Shown here: one piece after another, positions 24,287 through 38,367 of the stretch
How the letters are laid out: each line of letters opens with the position of its first letter
How positions within the stretch are numbered: position 1 is the stretch's first letter
DNA from: Proteromonas lacertae
Lineage: Eukaryota; Sar; Bigyra; Opalinata; Proteromonadidae
NCBI GenBank assembly: GCA_002245135.1
Contig: NGBS01000608.1
Location: 1-64,000 of the forward strand
Reading direction: 5' to 3'
Length of the DNA: 64,000 nt
Notes under the pieces: generated by a model
Told to the model about the DNA's origin: nothing
Database searches by the model: none
The model's input: the letters and a program-made list of their open reading frames with translations, nothing else
Made by a program: the position numbers and the translations under genes

Positions 24287-27200
24287 ATGAGCTATAAGAC
24301 AGATGAAATTATAAAAACAATAGGCAAAGGGAGTTTTGGAGATGTATATTTGGTAATTAATAATGGCTGTGAATTGGCTAGAAAGGATATTAAGGCAAGT
24401 AGTTCAGATATGAGTGAGGTACATCACGAAATTGATCTTTTGAAAAAATTAAGGGATAGAAATGTAGTAATATACAAATATGACTTTTATGATAAAGAGA
24501 GTGGCATTTATCATATCTACACTGAATATTTTGCCAAAGGTGATTTATATAATAGTATTAAACAGCATAGAGATAGTAGAAGTGATTTTAATGAAAAAGT
24601 ATATTTTTGTTTTACATTTTCTTTACATAGACTATTATAAGTAGTATTAGAGACTTAGTCAGTGGATTGAAGTATATTCATTCACAAGGAATTATTCATA
24701 GAGATCTAAAACCAGCCAATATATTTATAGGCATTCATAATGAATTAGTTATAGGTGATTTTGGAATATCAATAAAAAAGAATGTAGATAATAGCAATCA
24801 TTTAATTGGAACAGCTGGATATGTAGCTCCAGAACTATGGACAAGTAATCCACCATCATACACACCAGCAAGTGATATATTTGCTTTAGGTTGTATAATA
24901 TATGAAATCTACAGTTTGAATTTATGTTACTGTGGTAATACATCAGCTGTAATTCGTAGTTTGATAATAAATCCGAAATATAAACCTCAGTTTCATAGAT
25001 ATACGTCAAGAAATAAAGCAATAGAAGAATTAATAATGAAGATGTTAGAAAGAGATCCAATGAAAAGAATTAAATTAACAGAAATAACAAATTTTATTAA
25101 TTCAAATAGTTTTGCTATTGATAATATACAGGAAACTCAATTTATAGATGTTAATGAGATGACACCTTTACAACCTCAGCAAATACAATCAGTTCCAATA
25201 CAGCCACCACCTCTTTCTCAACCATCTCAATTACCACGACAAGTACAATCTCAACAACAAATGCCAATACAACAGTTACAATTTCAGCCACCACCACTTC
25301 CTATACCAATTCAACAACCAGTATATAATAATCCCTATAATCAATATCAAATAACTCCACCTCCTTTTTATATTCCAGGTCAATCGTTTCAATTGAATTA
25401 TCAACAACAACAACAAACACAACAACAATATTATATGATGAATCAAAATACAGTATATTCAAATCAACCTACTCCACAACCACCTCAACCTCCACCAAAT
25501 ATATATCATCAACAACAACAGCAGCAACAACAACAACAACAATATCAAACTAAATGTGATGAAGAAGAAGATGAGGAGGAGGAAGAGGAAGAAGAAGAAT
25601 CAAGTGAAGAAGAAGAAGAGACTAATAAAAGACATAGAAATCATCATCATTATAAACATAAACATAAACATAATCACAGTAAATCTCATAAATCAGATAG
25701 TAATGATAATGAAGAAGTAGAAAGGGATGTAAGAAAAGAAAAAGGTGTAAAAGATGTAAGTGAAAAAGATGTTAAAAGTAATATGAAAAAAGATATAAAG
25801 AGTGAAGTTAACAGTGAAATGAGAAATCATTTATCAAATGTATAACTATTATGATATACTTCATATAGATATGTGAATTTTACAGAGGTAATTTTTCATT
25901 CAAAGGAAGAAAGATTATACAATATTTTCAATTAGATTTCAAAGATTTACTGGATATTGATTTTTATGGTGATAAATATGTATTATATAGTTTTATTATT
26001 TATATTGAAATAGTTTTATTTCCCAACGCTCAATCAAACAATATTTCCTTTTACCATAGATAATAGAAGCAGTATAGTGATTTTTTTAAATTTATAATAT
26101 AGCATTTAATAATGATGATATAATAAAAATTAATTATGAAAATCTTGTTGAAACTGCATTAAACAAATATGGTTATGAAGCAGAAAAGTATCCAGGAATA
26201 GTACATTCAAAAGGGTTTGATATGTTTAAAGGAAGAGATGAAACAATTAAAATGTTTCAACAAATAAGAAAATCTATTGAAGATATATACAATAATAAAT
26301 ACTACTTGGATATGATTGATGAATATATAGCTGAACGTATCTTTATTGATGTTATATATAATAGAATATGCTAGTAAGTATGAAAATGAACAGCCAGTTG
26401 TTGAAAATAGATATGAAAGATCTCCAATTATTGATTATTATGAAAATGAAAGAATTATATTAGGATATAAAATCAAAGATTTATCTAAACTAAAAAAAGA
26501 TGAATTTAGAAGAGAATGGAATGAGAATTATTATAAAGTATATTTTGTGTATGTTTATATCTTGTAGTGGATATTTCCTACTATTAGTCAAGAAGATCCA
26601 TCATTTACATTTGAAGATTTACAAATTCTAAAGAATAACAAAAATACTAAAGATATTTATAGAACAGTAATTCAGAAGATATTAGTACTTCATGGAATTG
26701 ATATTAAGAAAAATCAAAATTATAATTTGAATAAACAACACTCTTCAATATTGATAAATCAGATAGAAAGAATATCTCCATTTTTAGATTTAATGGAAGA
26801 TCAAGAATATTCAAATATGTTAGAATCGATTGAATATTCATTGAAAGGCATTATAGATGCAGATGAAGCAAAAACTGTTGTATTTTATTTAATTGTTATA
26901 ATATTTTAGAGTGATTTTCTTTTTTTTAATAAACCATTGAATGGATATACAATTACTGAAATTGAAGCAATGACTGCTGAACAGTTTTATGAGTTTGATA
27001 TTGATAAATATTTACCAGTATAATTCATTACTATTTCTTTTTATCATTTAGTGGATTTTTCCTAATTCGATTCAAGAATATCCTAAAGTATCACAGGAAG
27101 ATAAACATAGTATGATTTATTTGCAGTTTAACAAATTAATAGATATTGACTTACATTCTATGTCAATTATGGATATAACAAGAGATATTATTATTAAAAT

Positions 27201-28909
27201 ATTTCTGAAGTGTGGATTGAAAATATTAGACTATTCTACAGCTATTACTGGATGTAATAAAGATTGGATTAATAATTATGAAAAGCTGAAAGGATTATTG
27301 GATAAAGCAACTGTTTTTCATACAGAAACAACAAATAATCAATCAATTTTAGCATGGCTAAAAGAAGTTTGTCAAAATTTGAATGATTATTATTTAATAG
27401 CCAATGCAAAAGAATAATAACATATCAAATAGTTATGAATCAATAGTATAATTCATTACTTTAATTATTTAGTCTGATTTTCTGAGTAATAAAACTGCTT
27501 TCTATGGTTATAAATATAATGATCTAGTTAATAGTGATCAGATTCATTTCAATCAGTATGAAATTGATCCATTATTGCGTTACATATTTCCACTAGAAGA
27601 AGATGGATTTCTAACGGATGAAGATAAGAAATGTATAAACATTTTTATATACTTTTTGAATAGATATTAGTGATAATATTCATTCTCTAACTGTTAAGTC
27701 ACATATATTATATGATAAAATAAAAATAAGATATGGAGTTAATGTAAATCTACATAACAATTCAATTAATATTACTAAATATGAATTGGTTGGCAATACA
27801 AAAACTTCTATATTGATTTATTTACAAGAATAACATCTTTTTTTAATTCAATAAAATCAAATAGATGTGATGAAGTGCAAAATATATTAAACTACAATTT
27901 AGATAGTGATATATGTGAAGAAAAACGAGTATTATTATATTTAATCTTTCAATTAGATATTGATGTTTTATCAAGGAGAAACACATTTAACTAATGGATA
28001 TAATATACATAAATTCTTCAGTATGTCACAAAGAGAATGCTATGAATTCGATTTTAACTCATATTTATTTGTATATTTGATTATTTGATTATGATATGAA
28101 ATAGACATTAATGCCTATAGTTGGTCAAGAACACCCAAGATTTACTGAAAGTGATAAGCAAAGTATTGAATTACTATGTTATATTATGAAATAGTATTTT
28201 TACATGATGAAACAGTAAAATATAGATATAAAAGATTGTACAGAAAATACTATATCATTGTTCATTAAATTTTGATGATTTTTCAGGAAGAATCACAACA
28301 ATTATATCAAATACATTTAATACACCGATTAAAGATATTGATAAGGATTATTACTTAATCGAATAAAAGAAAGTGTAATATCAATATATAATGATAAAGC
28401 ATTGCCAATAATGATTGATACTTATCAATTGCATCCAGTATTTTTCTTTATTATGTTATATTTATAGTCAGTTTCTTTTTATTTAGGTGGATTTAAAGTC
28501 AGAGGCAAATATATTCATGAGAGTATAGAATATGAATATGTTTATTTTGATGTGAAAGAAGAAATTAATGTATATCACTTATAGATTATATATTCTTTAG
28601 ATATTTTTGCCAATATTAGGAGAAGGAAACCCTGCTTTTTCTTATGAAGATATTGAACAATTCCGAAATAATAATGAAATGAAGGATCGTTATTACAAAA
28701 TGATTATTAAATTGTTATCAACAATGAATTTAATTCAAGTAAATATTCACAGTCAAATAATTCAGAATGATCATGTCAATATTAATGAAGATGAAATGCG
28801 CATGTTAATAAGAATGAGAAATTCTCTAGAACATATATTTCCTTATGCAAGTGAGTATATAAGTCAGTTAGAAACTTTTATATCGAAAGGTATTAATAGT
28901 ATTTATTAA
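24287..28909 (+). CDS. NEK-like protein kinase followed by six tandem OGFr_N-like domains
   Basis: The kinase domain (GKGSFGDVYLV, ARKDIK, HRDLKPANIF, IGDFGIS, APELW) closely resembles kinase 1. A 32-nt intron near 24600–24631 splits it. A long Gln/Pro linker, an acidic run and a His/Lys-rich basic stretch follow. Then come six OGFr_N-like domains, starting ICEFYRGNFSFKG, IIDYYENERIILG, SDFLFFNKPLNGYT, SDFLSNKTAFYGYK, MFYQGETHLTNGY and SVSFYLGGFKVRG. Each has a core of the WIFP, YIFP or LMP type near 26015, 26570, 27053, 27580, 28105 and 28605. An intron usually falls just before this core. Single-base frame switches near 27410, 27820 and 28345 interrupt the model. There is no membrane span. 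A scaffold or signalling role is inferred only from the architecture. Confidence 0.7.
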
Positions 28910-29019
28910 CAATGCGACTGGTCTGTTATAATCTCTAGATTCTTTAATTTTGAAATTTTTTATCATTTTTATATGTTTATATGTGTTTCTACGTTTAGTA
29001 CAAACAATTTTCATATAAA

Positions 29020-32000
29020 ATGTCTATAATCATCATTCTAGAAACATATCTAAAATTACTAAAAAAAGAGTCGTTAACCGTTAGCACATCTTTAGCATTT
29101 TCGTTATTATATCCTGCTCATTTTGATATAATTCTTTCACCAGAATTTTCAATAAATCAGATTACACACAGTATACCTTTCAAATATTCAATCAAGACAA
29201 ATGAGCGAAGAAAACATCTCAATCGTATGATTATTCGTTTACTTGTAGATTGATTTCTATTTCTATGATCTGCCTGTCAATGGAATGCTATTCAAAGACG
29301 TTTTAGCCAAAGATCAAGACTATTTCAACGACTTACCTCTAGATAAGTTCATTCCAGTATATTTCTCTAATATTATTTTTCCTACAGTGGATTTATCCAA
29401 AAGATGACCAAGATAATCCAAAATTTACTGAAGAAGATGATGCAAGTATTTAATCACTTTATTGATCATTTAGAATTGCATAGATATGCTGGAACAGCCT
29501 CATCAGAAGCAAGGTTATTCTTAAGAAAGTTCCTAGAAAAATATGGAATAATCCTACTCGAAACTAACATAATTAAGATGAAAAATGAGTATAATAACAT
29601 CTATTTAATGCATAGTAACTGGAAATCTAATGTCAATTACATTACAGAAGTCATAAATCGAGCATCTAATTTCATTCACATCCACACTCGTAATAGGTCA
29701 GCTATTCGGTTAATAAACAATTTATTAGTCCAATTACACGAATGCATGCCTGACGTAGCTGTAAGCGATGAAAATAGTGAAAATGAAAAATTCGATGATG
29801 ATGAAGAAAATCCTTTATTAGAACGTTCTATTCGAAAAGCATCTTATTATTTAGGATTAGAAGAGAATGATGAAAAATTAGGCTTTAATAATGATGATAA
29901 TAACAATAACAAAGATAAAATTTCACCAACAAGAGCTTTACAAAAGAGAAATTTAAAGAAGAGTATTAACAAAGCTGATGATGATAAAGTTACAATTGTA
30001 TTTATTTATTATTATTTGTTATTATTATTTAGAGTGATTTTCTAGGTAATTCAAAGAGTGTTAATAATTATATGTTTATTAATATATCAAAAATGGATCA
30101 AGATAAGTTTAATGAATTTCCATTAGATGAATATATGGTTGTATATATATATATTATTATTATTAAAAATATAGTGGTTATATCCTAACGGAACTCAAGA
30201 TAATCCAATGTTGACAGAGAATGATATAAAATGTATAGTTATCTTTATTAATTATAATGTTCGTATAGTTATTCGTTCTAATAAATACACCATCAGTGTA
30301 TTATCAAATAATATCTTTGATTTGATTTTGAACAAATATGATTTGAATTATAATAATAGAAGAAAAGAAGTAACTTCAGAATCAAAGTATTATTTATATA
30401 TATTTATATTTATATATATATAGGAAATGGGAAGATAATAAAGAATACTTAATTGAAACAATCAAAAGAGTTATCAACTTCTATCGAATAATGAATGACA
30501 ATAACAACCTTAAGAAATCAGAAATCGTATTAGATTACGTTGAGAATCATATAAACAATGAAGAAAACCTATTTGATGATGATAATAATGATGTGAATGA
30601 AGTAAATGAAGAAAACTTACCAGATAATGTCATTATAAAGAAAACAGAACAATTAAATGTTGATGAATCAGCTGCACCAACTGAGAATAACAATGAGAAT
30701 GTAGAAACAGCTAAAGAAGAATCTAATAATAATAATAATAGTGAAGAAAACCCAGTAAAAGAAGAAAGTGAAGTTGTTAAAGCTGAAGAAGTACAAAATT
30801 CTGAAGAATTGCCAGAAGAAGAAAGAAATGAAGAAAATAGCACAACAGAAACAGCAGAAGAAGTTAATAACGATAATGAAATAGTAAAAGAAGAAGAAGA
30901 AGAAGAAGAAAGTAATGAATCACCAGCAGTTATACAATCTGAAGATAATAATTATGCTGAAAGTAAACCAAATGAAGTAGTGGAAGAAGGTGATGTAACA
31001 GTAAGTCAATTCCTTGGTAATGAAAAGAGTGTTAATAATAATAAATACAAGGAAATATCAGTAATGGATCAAGATACATTTAATTCATTTCCACTGGAAA
31101 ACTATATAAATGTATATCTATAATCTATTTTTAAAAATATAGTGGTTATATCCAAACGAGAATCAAACTAATCCAACAGTTACTGATGAAGATATTAAAT
31201 GTATAGTTATTTATTTATAATTAATTAATGTGTTTGTATAGTTATTCAACGAGAAAAGACCCAAATTGGTGAAACATCAAGATTAATATTAGATTTAATC
31301 TTAAAGAAGAACGACTTAAAGTATAGTAATAGAAAGAAGGAAGTAACAGAAGATTCACCTAAATGGAGAGACAATAAAGACAATTTAATTGAAATAATGA
31401 AAAGAGTAATCAGTTTCTATGATATGATGGGAGATAAGAATAGAATGAAAGGTGCTGAGATAATATTGAAATATTTACAGAATAATAGCAATAGTAATAA
31501 CATTTCATCACCACCTCCTCCTCCTCCATCCTCATCTAGTGGAAATGATAGTGAATTGGTTAAAGCAGATGAAATGACAAATGCTGAAGAAGTTCCATCA
31601 GCAGAAGAAAAACCAGCAACTAAAGAAGAGAATGAAGTAGTAGAAGCTCAAGAGGTGGTTAATGAAGAAGAAGCTCCAAAGAGAGAAGAAGCAATTCATT
31701 CTGATGAATCTGCTCCAGTTGTAAAAGAAGAAGAAGAAGAATCAGAAACAGTAAAAGAACAAAATCAAGAAACAGTAAATCAAGAAAATCCAAGAAAAGA
31801 TGAAGTTGTGAATGACGACAATAGTGAATCTGTTCCTGTTGAAGAAGCAGAAATAAAGAAAGTAAGCGTAATAACAGAAAATTCGGAATCTACTCCATCA
31901 CCAAACATTTCACCAGCTCAAAAACAAGAAAATTCACCAATTAAAGTTGAAAAAGAAGAATCAATTGTATTATATATTATATATTTTATTCTATTAGACA

Positions 32001-34492
32001 AAATTCTTGAGTAATATTACTCCTGTCAATGGAATATTATTTGTAACAATCACCAAAATGAATAATGACAAATTTGAGAATATAAATATTGATGATTTCA
32101 TGAAATGGATTTTCCCATCAAAGAATCAATCAGAACCTGAATTGAAAGATAGTGATATAAAATGTATAGTTATTTAGTTATTTATTGATTATTATAGATA
32201 TTAAAGATAAGAAGTATGATTTAGGTATTATGACGTTTAATATCTTCAATTTAATCATTGAAAAATATGGTTTGAAATACATCGAAAGAAAAAAAGAAGT
32301 TAAAGAAATCAACAAATCATACAAAGATGAGCCAAATAAAGGTAAAATCTTAGAATTATTAAACCAAATGAAAGAATATTATGAAACAGTAATGGTTGAT
32401 AGAAATCGTAAAACAGCTTGTGAATTAGTCATTGAATATATACAAAAAGGAGGAGGAGGAGATAGTAATACAACAATAGTTTCTTCACCAACTAGAAATT
32501 CAGATTTACCACCAATTAAACCGCCATCTCCATCAAAATCTTCAACAAATAAACAACAACAACAACAACAAAATAATTCAAAAACTCCATCAAGAATAAC
32601 TCATAACAACAATAATAGTAGTGAAAGTGTGAAAGTTGATACTTCTGAAGAAATGTTGACTCCAGCAAAGAACATCACTGAGCGAAGAAAAAAATCTATT
32701 TTTACACCTCCCAAAAAACTTGAAAAACCATTGGATGAAAATTTCCATGAGATTTGTAGATTTTACAGTGGAAATGAAGAATATAATGGATATTTAATTA
32801 ATGATTACTTAGAAATGAATAATTGTAAGTTAATTAGAGAAGTGATGAAGAATTTACACTATTTCTTTCCACTAATTGGAGAAACAATTGAAGGTGTTCA
32901 ATTCAAAGAAAAAGATAAATATATATTCGTTTCAACTTTGGTTATTCGTCAAAATTTCAACCGTTTTATGGATTATATATTAGTTGGATTAGGGATAAGA
33001 GAATTGGAAGAAAATAATTCATTAAAATGGGTTAATAATAGCCAAATCTATCCATCTTATGAATTGAAAAAGATTGTGAAAAGAATGAGAGAATGTTTAT
33101 TACAATTATTTGATAAATGGGTTGTATATATTGAGAATTTAAATACAATAATTAAAGATAATAATATAGAAAAGGAATTAAAAGATGAAAATAATAATAA
33201 TGAAGAAGAAAATGGAGGTCATGATATTCAATTTAATAATGATTTGAACCAAACAATACAAATGAAAAATAGTATTTATTATGATAGATTACATCCAGTA
33301 TATATATTACAATATTTATTATTTATAGATTTTAGCATTTTATTCTGGTTCAATATCTTATGATAAATACATCTTAGATTACTTTAAACTTAAACAAAAT
33401 GTATTAATCGATGAAATTATCAAAGAAAAATCATTCTTTTATCCAACACTAAACAACTGAAGAAATATCTCCAGAATTTGAAGAAAATGAAGTAAATACA
33501 ATGAGAGAAGAATTAATAATTCGTCAACATTACAACGAACTGATTTGACTGCGTATTATGTGGTTTAAAAATAAGAGAAAAAGTGAAAGGATCAAGCCAT
33601 TACATTTGGAATGATTTTGACAAGCTGAGGTTTGATGAAGATGAAAAAGATTTGATAAGACAAATGAAAGAAAGTGTTGAATTGATCTATCCAAAGTGGA
33701 AAATATATATTGAAGCATTGGAGAAGGTTATTGCAAGATTTAATGCTGTTATTGTTAAAGAGAATAGCTAAGAAGATATTTGATAAAGAATATATTCCAC
33801 CTGTTAAACCAACAACAACATCTACTCCAGTTAAACCAAAGAGTGAAGAACAAGAGGAAGTTAAACCAACAAGTGAAATAGAAGAAGTTAAACCTGATAG
33901 TACAGAGAGTAAACCAACAACAACAACAACTGAAGAGGAAGTTAAACCAACTGAATATCCAGTAGTAACTGCCACTTATATAAGTGATGATAAACCAGAC
34001 AATGAAGCTGAATTTAAAAAGATGATTCAACCAGTTCGTAAATCAACAATTCACTATGAAGATAATATTCATCCTACATTAAAGTTCTACAGTTGTAATT
34101 ACAATAGCGATAAAGACGATGAAAATTTGAATATTGAAAAATACTTTGAATTAAGTGGTGATGAATTACTTACAAAAATGATAGGTAAAATTGAAATAAT
34201 CTTCCCATTCGTTAATGAAGGAAATCCAGTGTTTTTAAACAGTGATAAAGAGAAATTGACTGATGATATAATCATGAGACAGAACTACAACAGACTGGTT
34301 GATAATGTGTTAGTAGAAATGGGAATTAGAGGTAAGAGAAAGAGTAGTCAGTTGAAATGGAGTAAGAGTGATTTATCTAATATGAGTGACAAGGTGATCA
34401 CTATTTTGAAGAGAATGAGAAAGAGTATAGAGGATATATTCCCTTCTTGGATAATTTATTTGAATGTGTTGAATAAATTATTGGAAAATTAA
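29020..34492 (+). CDS. Large protein of seven OGFr_N-like domains with acidic linkers
   Basis: No kinase is present. Seven domains were read, with cores WIYPKDDQ (29392), WLYPNGTQ (30177), WLYPNENQ (31143), WIFPSKNQ (32107), FFPLIGET (32867), FFYPTLN (33437) and IIFPFVNE (34199). The first four share an intron right before the core W and, in most, another after the DIK residues downstream. Long acidic Glu/Asn/Val linkers and a Pro/Gln segment separate domains 2–5. The fifth to seventh domains begin FYSGN or FYSCN, like the intact OGFr fold (FYxNxKP). Frame switches near 29250, 33460, 33548 and 33770 need correction. The start MSIIIILETYLKLL is the first Met but is less certain than the rest. 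The function is unknown. Confidence 0.66.
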
Positions 34493-34575
34493 TAGAAATA
34501 TTATATACTATTCATTATATAATGTGTTGTTTGTGAGATTAGCTTATAAAATAAAATAAAACCGTTTCAATAAAA

Positions 34576-34582
34576 TCAAGCC
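34576..34582 (+). promoter_or_regulatory. TCAAGCC element upstream of the KEKE-rich gene
   Basis: TCAAGCC, followed by AAG, sits 29–35 nt before the ATG at 34611. Confidence 0.45.
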
Positions 34583-34610
34583 AAGTCGTTTTTTAAAATA
34601 AAAATTTTGA

Positions 34611-35780
34611 ATGGATGACGATGATAACAGAATAATGAGTAGTGCAGATCTTGTATAAATATTATTTTTGTAATAAAATTCAAATAGAAAGTCTCAATAG
34701 ATTTGTCCGATTCGTCAGATTCTGATAGCGACAATGAAGACAATAAATCTTCTTCCTCCAATGATAGTGATGATAGTAGAAAACATAAAAATAGAAAAAA
34801 GAAGAACAAAAGAAAAAAGAAAAAGAAGAAGTATAGTTCCAGTGATGATGATGAAGATGATAGTGATGAAGACAGTGATTATGATAGAAAGAAAAAGAAA
34901 AAGAATAAAAATAAGAGTAAGAAAAAGAAAAATGATACAACAGATAGTAGTGCTTTATTGTTAGATTTAGATCGTTTAATTAAGAAAAGTGTAAGTAAGA
35001 TAGATGTAGTAAAAAGTGATAAGAGGATTGAAACAAAAAGTAAACTGAATGTAATGACAAAAGAAGAAGAAAACAACAACAATGAAGAAGATGAAAATAT
35101 AGAAATAAGAAAAGACTTAGAACCTCCATTAATAGTAAATGTAAAAGATGTACCAAGGAGAAAGAGTGATTTAAGAAAAAAATTATTAAAAAATCAAATG
35201 AAAACAAAAGAAAAAGAAAATCCAATTCAATTTGACGATGATGAAAATGATCCACCTTTATTCTTAAAGTCTCGTTCAAATACAATGGATGGATTATCTG
35301 ATGAAGATGTTGTTGATGAGAATAGAACAAAATCGAATGATTCTATTGGAGAAAAGATAGAAGTAGAAGAAGAACAGAATAATGAAAGTGGAAATGGTAT
35401 TGCAGAGAAAGAAGAAAATGAGAATAATGATGAGAATATAGTAGTTAATAGTGATATTGAAAATGAGAATGAAATGAAATGAAAATGAAAATGTTGAAAA
35501 TGTTAAATTGGATGTTGAAAGTGGAAATATAGATGGAAATAAAGATGATAAAAATGAGTTTAATAACAATGAATTAGATGAAAATAGAAATGAAGATATG
35601 AATAATGATGAAGGAGGTAAAGATAAGGAAGAGGAAATGGAAGACAATTTCAATGAAGAAGTGAAGGAAGAAGAGAATAATGAGATATATAAAGATGAAC
35701 AAGTAAGTAAAAATGATTTTGAGAATGATTTTGAAGAAGAAAGAGAAAATGAAGAAAAAAAGAAGAAAAAGAGAAAAGAA

Positions 35781-35815
<35 letters not shown>

Positions 35816-38262
35816 GAAAGAGAAAGAGAAAGAGAAAGAGAAAGAGAAATCTAAAAAAGAATCACCTCCATATATATCCTCCTCAAGACAAAAACAAGAA
35901 AGGAGTGTAATTGATATATTAAATGATTTAAACCTAAACGATGATAGTGATGATGATGAATATGCAAAACCGAAGAAAACAAAAGAGAAAGAGAAAAAAA
36001 TAGAAAAATCTATATCTAAAGATGAAGTTTTACCATCTCCACCAATAGAATCAGCTCAACAACCAAATCAGATTATAGAGCAACAACCACCTTTGCAATC
36101 ACAACCATTTTATCAACAACCATCTCAGCCAGTACAACCTATACCACCATTATTACAATCATTTCAGTCTTTTCATTCACAAAATTCTCAACAATCATTT
36201 CAACAAATCCAAACGCAACCAATTCAACAACAACAATCCATTCCTCCTCAAACAACTTACCAACAGCAATTACCTTCTAAAGCAATATACCAACAACCAA
36301 TTCCTCAGCAACAGAATCAACATCAACAACAGAATGAACAACAACAGCAACAACTGCCTATTCAACATCACAAAAGCTCAAGAAGAACACTTGGTGATGA
36401 AGGATTTAATAAAAACACAATATTAAAACCAAAAAGAAAATCAGAAGCCAATAAGAATACCAACTGTAAGAAACAATGAAACAGATCTAATTCAACAAGC
36501 CAAGCTTTTTACATTCACAGAAAGTACATCGCAATCAACTTTTAGTGAAGATTTTAGTGAAGCAGATACTAATAATAATAAAGAAATAAGTTCAAAAAGA
36601 AAGTTGTTGAAAAGATTGAAAGAAAAATATCAATTGTGTAATCAAAGAAATGATGTAACTGTTGGTAATATTTTACTAAAATCCATTACTCAATTGGAAG
36701 AAGAAATAAAAGAATTAGAAATGAATAATGAGAATTTATTCTACAGTAACAATATAGAAATATATATTGATAATTTAAAAGAAGAATATGAAAAAATAAA
36801 AGAAGAAATTGAGAATTATTATAAATATGAGAAGATGAGAATAATAGAAGAAGATGAAAAGAGATATTACGATGATTTAGAAAATAAAAATGAATTAGAA
36901 AAGAACAATTTATTGAATAAATTAAAAGATGAAAGTAATGGCAAGAATGTAATAATAAAATGTAACTGTAGAGGTGAACATACTGAGTATTGTAAGATAT
37001 TAAATAGTAGAAATAAAATGAGATATTGTGATAGCTTGAGTCTTCAAACCTTGAAACGAACATATTTTGAAATTAAGAATGGATATAAAAATGAAGGTGA
37101 TATACTGATAAATATAGAGAAAGAAATGAATGAATTGGAAGCAAAAGAAAGAAATGATTATAAGATGAAATTTAATGAAGTAATTATACCAGAAAGATGT
37201 AATTTACTGTTGAATTACCAAAACAAAGAAAAATTGAAATTAAAAATGAAATTTGATAAATTAAAGAATGAAGTATTAAAAGAGAAAGAAAATATATTAA
37301 AAGAGTATAAAAAACAATTTGAAATAATGAAAAATCGAATGAGAAATGAAAAGAATGTAATTTTACATTTACCTCCTTTTAAAGATGGTAAAATCATTAC
37401 AACAATAGATAAAGGAAGTAATAATTACAATTATAATAATTACAATAGTAATAAATTAAATAAAAAGCAAAGAATATCCATTAAATCTACGCAATCCAAT
37501 CAAATTCAAACAGAACCAATTCAAACCAGAATTCAAGCCTCTTATGTTAGACAAATCAATAAGAATGATAATATTAAGAGTAATAAATTAGATGATTATG
37601 AAAAAGATATAGAAAAGAAGAGAAAATTAGATAAATATGAAATAGGATATGAGAAAAGAAGTAATAAAATGAAAGATGAAATATTATCACTATTAAAAAA
37701 ACCACAACCAGTAGAAACAACAGAAAAAACACCAAAAATAAATAATAATCACAATATGTGTTATTATCCTTCACCAATTGTACCAAATAGGAAATTATCA
37801 ATTCAATCAACTACTATTACATTGAAATCACAACCACAACATAATAAACCAAAAGTATATAAACATATTGAGTATAGTAATAATAATGAAGAAAATAATG
37901 ATGAAGAAGAAGTTGAAGTTGATTCAGATGGTTCAATTCATGAAGAAATAGAGACGAAGGTAATAAATAGAAAAGAGATGTTGAGAAGGAAATTCCAATC
38001 TAATAAAAGTAACAATAACAACAGTGGAAATAGATATTCACCAATAACAGTAAGAGAAGAAGAAGAAGAAAAAGAATATGAAGAATATGATAGAAAAGAT
38101 GAAAAAATAGTTAGATATAAACCTACCCCTAAATCTCATAAGAGAAATAAAGTAGATTTCTTATACACAAGTCCATTAATAGAATTATTAGATGATAATA
38201 ATGAAGAGAATTATTCAAATTATAAAAAACCACATCCTCCTTTATCAAATAGAAATAAATAA
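34611..38262 (+). CDS. Large low-complexity Asp/Glu/Lys- and Gln-rich protein with coiled-coil C-terminal half
   Basis: The start MDDDDNRIMSSADL is followed by a 35-nt intron (34655–34689). The first third is Ser/Asp/Lys-rich, then Glu/Asn-rich, then a KE repeat from the hexanucleotide tract at 35794–35848, then a Gln/Pro stretch. The C-terminal half (36604 onward) is a long charged coiled coil containing CNCRGEHTEYCKIL and NRMRNEKNVILHLPPFKDG, which look conserved but belong to no family I recognise. Frame switches near 35480 and 36425 join three open segments; the codons across each gap remain coding-like (for example NNETDLIQQAKLFTFTEST). It could be a nuclear or cytoskeletal protein. Confidence 0.6.
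35794..35848 (+). repeat. (GAGAAA)n coding microsatellite
   Basis: About nine hexanucleotide units encode an alternating Lys-Glu run inside the low-complexity gene. Such tracts vary in length by replication slippage. Confidence 0.85.
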
Positions 38263-38367
38263 TTAGATATTATGTGTTTGTTTATTAATTATTTTGTTCT
38301 TTCTAAGATTTAAAAAAGAAATTTTAAAAATAACCACAAAATATTTTAATATATAATAATATAATAT

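Noticed and set aside
36496-36515. AAGCCAAGCTTTTT near 36500 as a promoter of a separate downstream gene
   Set aside because: The surrounding bases read as continuous coding sequence (ETDLIQQAKLFTFTEST) once the frame switch near 36425 is allowed, and no ATG follows closely.
34576-38000. Numerous hydrophobic or Phe/Tyr/His-rich open frames on the minus strand opposite the KEKE/Gln-rich gene
   Set aside because: They are antisense shadows of Lys/Glu/Asp-rich codons and show no motifs or splice structure.
17400-38290. TGTTTGTT-like bases shortly after some stop codons (for example near 17450 and 38276), as in Blastocystis polyadenylation signals
   Set aside because: Present after only a few genes and absent after most, so it is no better than chance in this AT-rich sequence.
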